From an uncultured Acidobacteriota bacterium (GTDB lineage: Bacteria > Acidobacteriota > Terriglobia > Terriglobales > Acidobacteriaceae), in assembly GCA_903832475.1 (NCBI GenBank), contig CAILBQ010000674.1, forward strand, positions 1 through 32,409: 32,409 nucleotides of DNA. The letters are read 5' to 3'. The notes below the pieces were generated by a model. The model was given only the letters and a program-made list of their open reading frames with translations. It did no database searches and was not told the origin of the DNA. Position 1 is the stretch's first letter, and every line of letters starts with the position of its first letter. The translations under genes and the position numbers were made by a program. Of this stretch, positions 11,216 through 19,650 are shown piece after piece.

Positions 11216-12696
11216 GTGGTGTGCAGACGCAGGACGGGACGCAGTGGAACCGGCAGGATTTTCCTGAGGCAGCGAAGGAAATCCTGGAGCAGTCGCAGAC
11301 GCGCAAGAACGTGCAGCATGCGACCAATGTGATCCAGGGCAAGCGCAACAAGGTGGTGGCGGAGCTGCCGGATTGGGAAGATCTGCGCGAGGCGGGAGCG
11401 CAGATCAAGGCGCATACGCTGCGGCATCTGGACCACTACCTGGCGGAGTTCGAAGCCAACTGCACTGCGGCCGGAGGCCATGTGCATTGGGCGAGCGATG
11501 CGGCGGAAGCCAATCGGATCATCCTGGGTCTGGTGCAGCAGCATGACGCCAAAGAAGTGATCAAGATCAAGACCATGACTTCGGAAGAAGTCGGGCTGAA
11601 TGCGACGCTCGAGGCGAATGGGATCGCTCCAATTGAGACGGACCTGGCGGAGTTGATTGTGCAGATGGGGAAGGACCGGCCATCGCATTTTGTGGCGCCG
11701 GCGCTGCATGTGAACCGGGCACAGGTGCGGGCGATCTTTCAGAAGGAGATGCACCTGCCTGATCTCGGTGATCGTCCGGAGGACCTGGCGACCGCCGCGA
11801 GGACGTATCTGAGAGAAAAATATCTGCGCATCAAGGTGGCGATTTCGGGCGGGAATTTTCTCATCGCCGACTCGGGCGGGATGTGCATTGTGGAATCCGA
11901 GGGCAATGGGCGGATGTGCCTGACGCTGCCCGATGTGCTCATCTCGATTGTGGGGATCGAGAAGGTGATTCCCAGCTTTCAGGACCTCGAGGTTTTCTTG
12001 CAGACGCTGCCGCGGTCGGCGACGGGCGAGCGGATGAATCCGTATAACTCGACGTGGTGCGGGGTGCATCCGGGAGATGGGCCGCAGGAATTTCACGTGG
12101 TGCTGCTGGACAATGGCCGGAGCCCCATTCTGGCGGACAAGGAAGCGCGGCAGACGCTGCAGTGTATTCGCTGCGCGGCTTGTTTGAACGCGTGCCCGGT
12201 GTATCACCAGACGGGCGGGCACGCGTATGAGTCGGTGTATGCGGGGCCGATTGGGGCGATTTTGACGCCGCAGTTGCATTCGATGAAGGAAGGGCGCTCG
12301 CTGCCCTATGCTTCTTCGCTGTGCGGGGCCTGTTACCAGGTGTGCCCGGTGAAGATCAACATTCCCGAAGTGCTGATTCATCTGCGCGGGAAGGTGGTGC
12401 AGGAGGATCAGGCGACACTGGCGGGCAAGTTCAGCTTGTGGAACATCGGCATGCAGGCGGCGGCGTTTTTGTTCGCGGACGCGGGGCGGTTAGGGCTGGC
12501 GGAGCGGGTGGGAGCGGTGGGGCAGAAGGTGCTGGTTTCGAAGAACGGGTTCATTGAGTGGATGCCGCTGATGCTGGGGGGATGGACGCAGACCAGGGAT
12601 CTCAAGGCGCTGCCGGCGCAGTCGTTTCGGCAGTGGTGGGCGAAGGAGAAGGCGCCAAGTGCTGCCGCGAAGAACGGGAGGGTGTCGCATGGCTGA
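11212..12696 (+). CDS. lutB: L-lactate utilization iron-sulfur protein LutB (LldF/YkgF)
   Basis: A 494-residue subunit of the L-lactate oxidase complex. The N-terminal two-thirds is a LUD-type domain (HVHWASDAAEANRII near 90, TMTSEEVGLN near 120). It is followed by two ferredoxin-type clusters: CIRCAACLNACPVY near residue 320 and CGACYQVCPVKINIP near 370. A C-terminal helical DUF3390-like tail follows. Electrons from lactate pass through these clusters toward the respiratory chain; the membrane acceptor is not in the window. The ATG overlaps the lutA stop by four bases and the coding region overlaps lutC by eight, so lutABC is one tightly coupled operon. Length matches the family. Confidence 0.96.
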   Translation: MSGVQTQDGTQWNRQDFPEAAKEILEQSQTRKNVQHATNVIQGKRNKVVAELPDWEDLREAGAQIKAHTLRHLDHYLAEFEANCTAAGGHVHWASDAAEANRIILGLVQQHDAKEVIKIKTMTSEEVGLNATLEANGIAPIETDLAELIVQMGKDRPSHFVAPALHVNRAQVRAIFQKEMHLPDLGDRPEDLATAARTYLREKYLRIKVAISGGNFLIADSGGMCIVESEGNGRMCLTLPDVLISIVGIEKVIPSFQDLEVFLQTLPRSATGERMNPYNSTWCGVHPGDGPQEFHVVLLDNGRSPILADKEARQTLQCIRCAACLNACPVYHQTGGHAYESVYAGPIGAILTPQLHSMKEGRSLPYASSLCGACYQVCPVKINIPEVLIHLRGKVVQEDQATLAGKFSLWNIGMQAAAFLFADAGRLGLAERVGAVGQKVLVSKNGFIEWMPLMLGGWTQTRDLKALPAQSFRQWWAKEKAPSAAAKNGRVSHG

Positions 12697-13345
12697 AGTC
12701 ATGGATCATCGCGCGGCGATCCTGGGGAGTATCCGAAAGGCGCTGGGGCAAGCTTCTTCAAAGGATGCGATTGCGGAGGAGTATGCGGCGATTCCGCGGA
12801 CCTACACGAAGACGGGCGGGATGGAACGTGCCGCGCTGCTCGCTCATTTTGAGGAGCGGCTGGTGGAGTATGACGCCGGGGTGTATCGCGCTGCAAAGGA
12901 TGGGATTGCAGCGAAGGTGGCGGAGATTTTGACGGCGCGGGGCAAGCCGGGGCTGACGTTGCCGGAGGGCGTTCCCGCGGAGTGGCTGCCGGAGGGGTTT
13001 TCGTTTGAGGTTGCTGGGCTGCAGGCGCTGGAGTTGGACAAGACGCCGGGTGTGCTGACGGGCTGCACGGTGGCGATCGCAGAGACGGGGTCGATTGTCC
13101 TGCAAAATGCGGCGGCGCAGGGGGCGAGGATCCTTTCGCTGGTGCCGGACTATCACTTGTGCGTGGTGTTTGCGGAGCAGGTGGTGCTTACGGTGCCGGA
13201 GGCGTTTGCGCGGCTGGAAGGGACTTCGACGCTGCCGACGACGTTTGTGTCGGGGCCTTCGGCGACCGCGGATATCGAGATGACGCGGATCAAGGGTGTG
13301 CATGGGCCGCGGTTTTTGGATGTGCTGATCGTGGTGGAGGCTTAG
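12689..13345 (+). CDS. lutC: L-lactate utilization protein LutC (LldG/YkgG)
   Basis: A 218-residue LUD-domain (DUF162) protein, the third component of LutABC; its chemical role is less clear than those of LutA and LutB. Family signatures are GCTVAIAETGSIVLQN, ILSLVPDYHLCVV and the C-terminal SGPSATADIEMTRIKGVHGP. The ORF track extends ten codons further, but the ATG at 12689 (MAEVMDHRAAILGSI) is preceded by GGGAGGG with proper spacing and sits in an eight-base overlap with the lutB stop, so I prefer it. This is the last gene of the operon; hairpins lie downstream before the convergent exuT. Confidence 0.95.
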   Translation: MAEVMDHRAAILGSIRKALGQASSKDAIAEEYAAIPRTYTKTGGMERAALLAHFEERLVEYDAGVYRAAKDGIAAKVAEILTARGKPGLTLPEGVPAEWLPEGFSFEVAGLQALELDKTPGVLTGCTVAIAETGSIVLQNAAAQGARILSLVPDYHLCVVFAEQVVLTVPEAFARLEGTSTLPTTFVSGPSATADIEMTRIKGVHGPRFLDVLIVVEA

Positions 13346-13357
13346 GCGAGAAGCAGA

Positions 13358-13442
13358 TTCCCCTGAGGGGAATGACAAAAGAAAAGCAAGGGCAAAAACA
13401 AACGCAGGTCCTTCGACCTCGTTCGGCAAAAAACCGCCGAAC
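13358..13442. repeat. Hairpin-bearing intergenic element between lutC and exuT
   Basis: The 144-bp convergent gap holds TTCCCC-TGA-GGGGAA (13358-13372, perfect) followed by an A-rich stretch, then GTTCGGC (13421-13427) pairing with GCCGAAC (13436-13442) around an A-rich loop, and a CGCTCAGGATGACCCC tail. The combination of AGATTCCCC..GGGGAATGAC and GGTCCTTCGAC..GCTCAGGATGAC resembles dispersed intergenic repeats I recall from Acidobacteria genomes (unverified). It probably acts as a transcript end in both directions. Confidence 0.5.
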
Positions 13443-13489
13443 TACGCTCAGGATGACCCCATCTTTCGCGTGCAGGTTGTTAACGGGCG

Positions 13490-14818
13490 TTAGCTGCCGG
13501 TGACGAGGTCGTTGCGCGGGACGAGTAGCTGGATGATGGCGAGGGCGACCAGGTAGGCGGTTCCGGCGACGAGGAAGATGGCGCTGTAGGAGTGGGTTTT
13601 TTGCAAGACGAGGCCGACGATCCAGGCGGCGAGCATGCCGCCGACGGCGCCTCCGAAGCCGGCGAATCCTGTGACTGATCCGATGAAGGATTTGGGGAAC
13701 ATGTCGGAGGCCAGGGTATAGATGTTCGCGGACCAGCCCTGGTGGGCGGCGGCGGCGAGGCTGATGACCGCGATGGCCATCCACAGGGTGTGGATGATGC
13801 CGATGCAAGTGATCGGCGTAACGCAGAGGGCGCAGGCCAGCATGGCGAAGCGGCGCGCGGCCTTGATGCTCATGCCCACGCGGATAAATTGTGCGGGAAG
13901 CCATCCGCCGAAGACGCTGCCGATGCAGGCGGCGACGTAGATGACGATGATGGGCGCGGCCAGACCCGTGACCTTGAGTCCGTAGTCAGCGGCAAAGTAT
14001 TTAGGCAGCCAGAAGAGTAGGAACCACCAGACCGGGTCGGTGAGCCCTTTGCCGATGAGCAGAGCCCACGACTGGCGGTAGACGAGAAGGCGTCTCCACG
14101 GGACCTTGGTGAGGACGTCGGCGGCGTCCGAGCGAATGTGAAGGAGTTCCGGTTCGGAGCAGCCACTGTGATCGGCGGGGCTGCGGTAGGTGGTGTACCA
14201 GACGATCAGCCAGATGCTGCTGAAGCAGCCGGTGAAGACGAAGGCCCATTGCCAGCCGAGGTGCGTGGCTACCCAGGGGACGGTGAGCGGGACGAGGATG
14301 GCTCCGACGCTGGTGCCGCTGTTGAAGAGGCCGGTGGCGAGGGCGCGCTCGCGCTTGGGAAACCATTCGGCGACGGTCTTGATGGCGGCGGGGAAGTTGC
14401 CGGATTCGCCGAGGCCGAGGAAGAAGCGGCAGATGCCGAAGGTGAGGGCGGTGCGGGCGAAGGCGTGGCTGATCGCGGAGAGGCTCCACAGGCCGATGGC
14501 GAGGGCGTAGCCGAGGCGGACGCCGATCTTGTCGATGATGCCGCCGGCCACGAGCAGGCCGATGGCGTAGGCGGCCTGGAAGGCGACGACGATGTAGCCG
14601 TACTGGAGCTCGGTCCAGCCAATCTTGGTCTGCAGCAGGGGGGCGAGGAAGCTGAGGACCTGGCGGTCCATGTAGTTGATGGTGTTGGCGAAGAAGAGCA
14701 GGGCGCAGATGCGCCAGCGGATGCTGGTCATTTTTTCATTCGCGAGGAAGAGACGCTCGCGGATGCTGGTTGCGGGTTCGGCGGGCATGATGGGCTCGGG
14801 CGTGACGGGCTCGGGCAT
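13490..14818 (-). CDS. exuT: MFS hexuronate transporter (ExuT-like)
   Basis: A 12-helix major facilitator of the anion:cation symporter group, importing glucuronate/galacturonate into the cytoplasm. Family landmarks are RICALLFFANTINYMDRQ at helix 1, DKIGVRLGYALAIGLWSL after helix 2, GLGESGNFPAAIKTVAEWFPKRERA (shortened here to its parts GLGESGNFPAA and AEWFPKRERA), and FNSGTSVGAIL. Position as last gene of the uxaA-rbsD-uxuA-uxaC set confirms the substrate class. The start is uncertain. The ORF runs back into uxaC; I chose the ATG one base after the uxaC TGA (442 aa), while ATGs at 14854 (overlapping uxaC) or at MTSIRWR are alternatives. The resulting N-terminal tail is rich in Pro and Glu (MPEPVTPEPIMPAEP), unusual for this family. 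Confidence 0.93.
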   Translation of the reverse strand: MPEPVTPEPIMPAEPATSIRERLFLANEKMTSIRWRICALLFFANTINYMDRQVLSFLAPLLQTKIGWTELQYGYIVVAFQAAYAIGLLVAGGIIDKIGVRLGYALAIGLWSLSAISHAFARTALTFGICRFFLGLGESGNFPAAIKTVAEWFPKRERALATGLFNSGTSVGAILVPLTVPWVATHLGWQWAFVFTGCFSSIWLIVWYTTYRSPADHSGCSEPELLHIRSDAADVLTKVPWRRLLVYRQSWALLIGKGLTDPVWWFLLFWLPKYFAADYGLKVTGLAAPIIVIYVAACIGSVFGGWLPAQFIRVGMSIKAARRFAMLACALCVTPITCIGIIHTLWMAIAVISLAAAAHQGWSANIYTLASDMFPKSFIGSVTGFAGFGGAVGGMLAAWIVGLVLQKTHSYSAIFLVAGTAYLVALAIIQLLVPRNDLVTGS

Positions 14819-14819
14819 G

Positions 14820-16268
14820 TCAGGCCTGGGTTCCGGCGAGAATTGTGTTTGCATTCGAAGGCGAGGCGGCGGGCAGGTTGAAGTAGCGGGCCGCGTTCGA
14901 GAAGCAGATGTCTTTGACCATGTTGCCAACCAGAGCGGGGTCGTTGGGGAGCAGGCCTTTTTCCATTTCGCTGCCGAGGAGGTTGCAGAGGACGCGGCGG
15001 AAGTATTCGTGGCGCGGGTAGGAGAGGAAGGAGCGTGAGTCGGTGACCATGCCGACGAAGCGGGAGAGCAGGCCGACGTTGGAGAGCGCGTTCAACTGCA
15101 GTTCGATGCCGTCCTTCTGGTCGAGAAACCACCAGCCGCTGCCGAACTGGACTTTCCCGGGAATGCCTTTCTCGGAAAAGCTGCCGATGAGGGTGGCGAA
15201 GGCGTAGTTCTGAAGCGGGTTGGAATTGTAGACGATGGTGCGAGGCAGGGAGCTGTGCTCGTCAAGGCGATCGAGGAAGCGGGCCAGGGCGTTGAGCTGC
15301 AGCGACTCGCCCATGGTGTCGAAGCCGGTGTCGGGGCCATGGACGCGGAAGGCGCGGGTGTTGGCGTTGCGCAGGGCGCCGAGGTGGAGCTGCATGGTCC
15401 AGCCGAGGTTGGCATAGTGCTGGCCGAGGAAGAACATCAGGTAACTGGCGAAGGCGCGGTGGTCGTCAGGGCTGGCGGCGTGGCCGTGGCGGGCCTGGTC
15501 GTAAATGGCGATGGCTTTCGATTCGGAGCACTCGTCGGCGTAAGAGATGTCGAGGCCGTGATCGGAAAGGCGGCAGCCGGCGGCGTGGAAGTCTTCGAGG
15601 CGCTGCTGCAGGGCGCGGAGGAAGCTGTAGAAAGAGTCGATGGGCTGGTGGCTGGCCTGGGCGAGGCGGTCGATCCACTGGTTGAAGGCTTCCGGGGTGT
15701 GGACGCGCAGGGCGGCGTCGGGACGGAAGGTTGGCAGCACGCGAGTGGACAGGCCGGAACTGGCGATCTGGGAGTGGTAGACGAGCGCGTCGGTGGGGTC
15801 GTCTGTGGTGCAGATGGTGTCGACGGAGAACTTTTTCAGCAGGGGGTGAACGTCGAGGATGCCGGATTCGAGGACGGCATTGGCCTGTTCCCAGATGCGC
15901 GGCGCGGAGTCGGCGTTGAGAGTTTCGCTGATGCCGAAGTAGCGGTCTAGTTCGAGGTGAGTCCAGTGGTAGAGCGGGTTGCGCAGGGTGTAGGGGACGG
16001 TCGCGGCCCAGGCCAGAAATTTCTCGTAGGGTGGGGCGTTGCCGGTGCAGAGGTCTTCGGAGAGGCCATTGGCGCGCATGGCTCGCCACTTGTAGTGATC
16101 GCCTTCCAGCCAGATTTCGTGCAGGTTGCGGAAATGGCGGTTCTGGGCGATTTCCTTGACCGGCAGATGGCAGTGGTAATCGAAGATGGGCTGCGGGGCG
16201 GCGTATTCGGTGTAGAGATGACGCGCGGTTTCCGTTTCGAGAAGGAAGCCGGGATGGATGAAGGACAT
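14820..16268 (-). CDS. uxaC: Glucuronate isomerase (uronate isomerase)
   Basis: Interconverts D-glucuronate with D-fructuronate and D-galacturonate with D-tagaturonate, the first cytoplasmic step of hexuronate breakdown. This is an amidohydrolase-fold enzyme of 482 residues, close to the 470 of E. coli. The N-terminal metal-site motif IFDYHCHLPVKEIA is intact, as are TICTTDDPTDAL in the middle and the late LGHQYANLGW-like (here FLGQHYANLGW), VGMVTDSRSFLSYPRHEYFRR segments. The ATG is preceded by an excellent GGAGG. It lies 98 bp after uxuA and directly precedes exuT, so it is inside the same operon, possibly with an extra promoter in the 98-bp leader. Confidence 0.97.
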   Translation of the reverse strand: MSFIHPGFLLETETARHLYTEYAAPQPIFDYHCHLPVKEIAQNRHFRNLHEIWLEGDHYKWRAMRANGLSEDLCTGNAPPYEKFLAWAATVPYTLRNPLYHWTHLELDRYFGISETLNADSAPRIWEQANAVLESGILDVHPLLKKFSVDTICTTDDPTDALVYHSQIASSGLSTRVLPTFRPDAALRVHTPEAFNQWIDRLAQASHQPIDSFYSFLRALQQRLEDFHAAGCRLSDHGLDISYADECSESKAIAIYDQARHGHAASPDDHRAFASYLMFFLGQHYANLGWTMQLHLGALRNANTRAFRVHGPDTGFDTMGESLQLNALARFLDRLDEHSSLPRTIVYNSNPLQNYAFATLIGSFSEKGIPGKVQFGSGWWFLDQKDGIELQLNALSNVGLLSRFVGMVTDSRSFLSYPRHEYFRRVLCNLLGSEMEKGLLPNDPALVGNMVKDICFSNAARYFNLPAASPSNANTILAGTQA

Positions 16269-16366
16269 TGTTTCCTCCGAACAGTGATGTCGCAGGGCGG
16301 ACCAGATTCAGCGGCGGCGACGAGCCAGACCAGTATCGTTCGAGAGGGCCAAACTACGCTAATGCC
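16269..16366 (-). promoter_or_regulatory. 98-bp leader upstream of uxaC with a repeated CTGGTC motif
   Basis: This is the longest gap within the uronate operon. CTGGTC (minus strand) occurs twice, 28 bases apart (plus-strand GACCAG at 16300 and 16328). An octamer GCGGACCA (16297-16304) recurs upstream of uxaA at 19671-19678. It could hold an internal promoter/operator for uxaC-exuT. The uxaC ribosome site GGAGG lies at its downstream end. Confidence 0.3.
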
Positions 16367-17542
16367 TTAGGCCAGGGCTTCGACGGCGGTGAGGACGCCG
16401 CGGAGTTCGGCGAGGCCTTTGAGACGGCCGACGGCTGGGTAACCGGGGACGGCGGTGCGTTCAAGGTCGGTGAGGATCTTGTTGCCGTGGTCGGCGCGGA
16501 AGGGAATGGGGATGGGGTCGCCGGCGGCGGTGCGGCGGCGTTGTTCGAGGACCAGCTCTTTCATGAGGCCGACAATGTTGACGTCGCCCGCCAGGTGCGG
16601 CGCTTCGTGGAAGGCGTCGCGGTCCGGTTCCTGTTTGGTGGAGCGGAGGTGGACGAAGTATATGCGCGGGGCGAGGCGGCGGATCATGTCGACGAGCGGG
16701 TTGTCGAGGCGGGCTCCGAGAGAGCCGGAGCAAAAGGTGATGCCGTTGGATGGCTCGGGGGTCTGGGCGAGGAGGAATTCGAGGTCGGCGAGTGTGCTGG
16801 CGATGCGGGGCAGGCCGAGGAGCGGACGGGGCGGGTCGTCGGGATGGATGCAGAGGCGGACGCCGGCTTCTTCCGCAGCGGGACAGACAGCGCGGAGGAA
16901 TTCGCCGAGGTTGGCGCGCAGGCCGTCGCGGCCGATGTCGCCGTAGCTGGCAATGGCTTGGCGGACGTAGTCGAGGGTGTAGACCTCGGTGGTGCCGGGC
17001 AGGCCGGCGAGGACGGTGCGGGTGAGCGTGGCCTGCTGCGAAGGGCTCAAGGCGTCGAGAAGGACGCGGGCGTTGCGCTGCTGGTCGGTGGTCCAGTCGG
17101 ACTCGGCGTGGGGGCGCTGGAGGATGAAGAGGTCGAAGGCGGCCAGCGAGAGGGCATCGAAGCGGAGAGCTAGAGCGCCGTCGGGAAGCGGGTATTCGAG
17201 GTCGGTGCGCAGCCAGTCGAGCACCGGCATGAAGTTATAGCAGACGGTGGAGATGCCGCAGGCGGCGAGGTTGCGCAGGGTCTGGCGGTAGTTGTCAATG
17301 TGGCGCTGCCATTGAGGGCCGCGCTTCTTGATGTCTTCGCTCACGTTGACGCTTTCGACGACGGACCAGGTGAGGCCGTCAGCGGCGACGATGTTCTGGC
17401 GTTCGCGGATGGCTTCGACGGGCCAGAGTTCGCCGGGAGGGATGTCGTGCAGGGCGGTGACGATGCCGGTGGCGCCGGCCTGGCGGGCGTCGGCGAGGGT
17501 GACGGCGTCGCGTGGTCCGAACCAGCGCCAGGTTTGTTCCAT
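16367..17542 (-). CDS. uxuA: Mannonate dehydratase
   Basis: Removes water from D-mannonate to give 2-keto-3-deoxygluconate, the glucuronate branch of the pathway; a metal-dependent TIM-barrel enzyme of the cytoplasm. The 391-residue length is typical. Characteristic segments are MEQTWRWFGPRDAVTLADARQAGATG at the start (quoted in part: TWRWFGPRDAV), CYNFMPVLDWLRTDL near residue 100, the metal/substrate-site LCIHPDDPPRPLLGLPRI, FCSGSLGA, IYFVHLRSTK and the late RADHGNKI. The start has GGGAG about ten bases before the ATG. It follows the rbsD-like gene by 31 bp. The mannonate it uses must come from a fructuronate reductase (UxuB) that is not in the window. Confidence 0.97.
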   Translation of the reverse strand: MEQTWRWFGPRDAVTLADARQAGATGIVTALHDIPPGELWPVEAIRERQNIVAADGLTWSVVESVNVSEDIKKRGPQWQRHIDNYRQTLRNLAACGISTVCYNFMPVLDWLRTDLEYPLPDGALALRFDALSLAAFDLFILQRPHAESDWTTDQQRNARVLLDALSPSQQATLTRTVLAGLPGTTEVYTLDYVRQAIASYGDIGRDGLRANLGEFLRAVCPAAEEAGVRLCIHPDDPPRPLLGLPRIASTLADLEFLLAQTPEPSNGITFCSGSLGARLDNPLVDMIRRLAPRIYFVHLRSTKQEPDRDAFHEAPHLAGDVNIVGLMKELVLEQRRRTAAGDPIPIPFRADHGNKILTDLERTAVPGYPAVGRLKGLAELRGVLTAVEALA

Positions 17543-17573
17543 TTCGATGCTCTCCCGTGGCCGAGGTCGATCC

Positions 17574-17963
17574 TCAGGCCGATTCGAGGATCAGGTTGGA
17601 GTATTGGGTGGTGTCGCCGGTGCGGATGAGGCCGATGGCGTTGGGGACGCGGCGCTTGAGCTCGATGTGCGGCTCGTAGGTGATGGGGATACCAAGCAGA
17701 GCGGCATCGAGCTGGTCGGTGACGTCGGGGGTATTTTCTGCGAGGAATTCGGCGGCGGCGTAGACCTGCCCGATCACGAAATTGTCCTTGATGGCGCGGA
17801 GGACGTCGATGACTTTGGGGATGTCGTCTACGAGGGAGATGTCGACGGTTTCAATCTGCGGCCAGTAGGGGAATCCGCGATCGGCGATGACCAGCGTGTT
17901 GGTATGGCGCACGCGACAGAGCAGGGCGTTGATGGCGGGATTGAGGATGCCGGCTTTCAGCAT
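17574..17963 (-). CDS. rbsD: RbsD/FucU-family sugar mutarotase inside the uronate operon
   Basis: A 129-residue cytoplasmic protein of the RbsD/FucU family, enzymes that speed interconversion of cyclic sugar forms (RbsD: ribose pyranose/furanose; FucU: fucose anomers). The opening MLKAGILNPAINALL and the residues expected for catalysis are present: His20, Asp28 (RHTNTLVIADRG), His99, and the C-terminal TTQYSNLIL with Tyr121 and Asn123. The ORF track begins 34 codons earlier, but the ATG at 17963 has GGAG seven bases upstream and matches the family start; the gene then begins 16 bp after uxaA. Sitting between uxaA and uxuA, with no ribose or fucose genes nearby, it more likely acts on uronates or their keto forms. 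That is inference, and RbsD is a family name rather than a proven activity. Confidence 0.88.
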   Translation of the reverse strand: MLKAGILNPAINALLCRVRHTNTLVIADRGFPYWPQIETVDISLVDDIPKVIDVLRAIKDNFVIGQVYAAAEFLAENTPDVTDQLDAALLGIPITYEPHIELKRRVPNAIGLIRTGDTTQYSNLILESA

Positions 17964-17979
17964 GGCGACTCCGGAAGGG

Positions 17980-19611
17980 TCATAGCGAAACTCCGCGCTT
18001 CCAGGGGATGAAGTCGTCCTGGCGAAGGTCTTCGGCCTTGGTGTGGGTCTTGCCGCTGGCGACATCGATGACCAGGTTCAAGATGGCCTCGCCCATTTGA
18101 GGAATCGTGCTTTCACCGCGGATGACGGCGCCGGTATCAATGTCGATGATGTCGGACATGCGTTCGGCAAGGATGGTGTTAGTGGAGAGCTTAATGACCG
18201 GGGTGATGGGATTGCCGGTGGGGGTGCCGAGGCCGGTGGTGAAGAGGACGACGGTAGCGCCAGCGCCGGCCTGAGCGGTGACGGCTTCGACATCGTTGCC
18301 GGGAGTGCATTGCAGGTTGAGGCCGGGCTTTTGGATGTATTCGGGATAGTCGAGGACGCCGGCGACGGGCGAGGTGCCGCCTTTGCGGGCTGCGCCTGCG
18401 GACTTCATCGCGTCCGTGAGCAGGCCGTCGCGGATGTTGCCGGGAGATGGATTCATTTCGAAGCCGGAGAAGACGGCCTTGGCGCGGGCTTCGTACTTGC
18501 GCATGAGCTCGATGAAGCGATCGCCGGTTGCGTCGTCGACGGCGCGGTTGATGAGGTTTTGCTCGGAGCCGCAGAGTTCGGGGAATTCAGAGAGCAGCGT
18601 CTTGCCGCCAAGCGCGGCGAGGAGGTCGGAGACGTGGCCAATGGCGGGGTTGGCGCTGATGCCGGAAAATCCGTCCGATCCGCCGCATTTGAGGCCGACG
18701 GTCAGCTTGGAGAGCGGGGCGGGCTGGCGCTCGATCTTATTGGCTTCGACGAGGCCGTGGAAGGTCTGCTGGATGGCGTCTGAGAGCATCTGCGATTCGA
18801 GGCCGGACTTCTGCTGGTCGAAGATATAGAGCGGCTTCGAGAAGTTTGGGTCGCGGAGTTTGAGCTCTTCCTGGAGGTCGGAGATCTGGGCGTTCTGGCA
18901 GCCGAGGCTGAGGATGGTGGCGCCGGCGACGTTGGGGTTGTGGATGTAGCCGGCGAGCAGTCCGCAGAGGGCGCGGGAGTCTTCGCGGGTGCCTCCGCAG
19001 CCGAGCTGGTGGAGGAGGAATTTGATGCCGTCGACATTGGGGAATATGCGAGCGGGAGCCGGCGCAGGATCGGGGACGGGTTTCGTAGCGGACTTGCGAA
19101 ATTCATCGAGCAAGGTCCGGACCTGCTGGCGATAGCGCCTGGGGCGGCCGTAGCCGAGTTCTTCTTCAAAGGCTTCGCGGAGGGCGTCGACGTTGCGGTT
19201 TTCGCAGAAGACCAGCGGGATGACCAGCCAGTAGTTGCGCGTGCCGACCTGGCCGTCGGCGCGGTGATAGCCGAGGAAGGTGCGGTCGCGGAAGGCGGAG
19301 ACGTCAGGGGCGGACCAGTGGTATTCGACTGCCTTGGCGTGGAAGGGCGCGGCGTCATGGGCGACGTTGGCGGTTGAGAGCAGACCGGCGAACGGGATGG
19401 GCTGGCGGGCGCGGCCCACGGTCACGCCGTACATGCGGATCTCGTCGCCCACTGCAAAGGCCTGCATGGCGAACTTGTGCTTGGCGGGGACAGGTCCGGG
19501 AAGCGTGTAGGAAACGCCGTTGTGGGTGACGGATTCGCCGGCGGACAGGTCGGCCAAAGCGACCAGGACGTTGTCGCGCGGATCAAGCTGGATTGCCTGG
19601 GGAGTGTTCAC
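17980..19611 (-). CDS. uxaA: Altronate dehydratase
   Basis: Dehydrates D-altronate to 2-keto-3-deoxygluconate, the galacturonate branch; an iron-dependent cytoplasmic enzyme. The N-terminal SAF domain is seen in DNVLVALADLSAGESV and KHKFAMQAFAVGDEI, followed by the catalytic domain with GYHRADGQVGTRNYWL, QLGCGGTREDS, VGLKCGGSDGFSG and DIDTGAVIRGESTIPQMGE. No ATG is available. The ORF track uses a GTG at 19650 (556 aa), but the GTG at 19611 (543 aa) aligns better with the E. coli N-terminus, so I prefer it. The protein is longer than E. coli UxaA (495), partly from a Pro-rich insert, KPVPDPAPAPARIFP. This is the first gene of the five-gene operon. The altronate-producing reductase UxaB is absent here. 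Confidence 0.94.
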   Translation of the reverse strand: MNTPQAIQLDPRDNVLVALADLSAGESVTHNGVSYTLPGPVPAKHKFAMQAFAVGDEIRMYGVTVGRARQPIPFAGLLSTANVAHDAAPFHAKAVEYHWSAPDVSAFRDRTFLGYHRADGQVGTRNYWLVIPLVFCENRNVDALREAFEEELGYGRPRRYRQQVRTLLDEFRKSATKPVPDPAPAPARIFPNVDGIKFLLHQLGCGGTREDSRALCGLLAGYIHNPNVAGATILSLGCQNAQISDLQEELKLRDPNFSKPLYIFDQQKSGLESQMLSDAIQQTFHGLVEANKIERQPAPLSKLTVGLKCGGSDGFSGISANPAIGHVSDLLAALGGKTLLSEFPELCGSEQNLINRAVDDATGDRFIELMRKYEARAKAVFSGFEMNPSPGNIRDGLLTDAMKSAGAARKGGTSPVAGVLDYPEYIQKPGLNLQCTPGNDVEAVTAQAGAGATVVLFTTGLGTPTGNPITPVIKLSTNTILAERMSDIIDIDTGAVIRGESTIPQMGEAILNLVIDVASGKTHTKAEDLRQDDFIPWKRGVSL

Positions 19612-19650
19612 GGAACTCTCTGCTGGATGGGATGCGATGATGCCGGCCAC

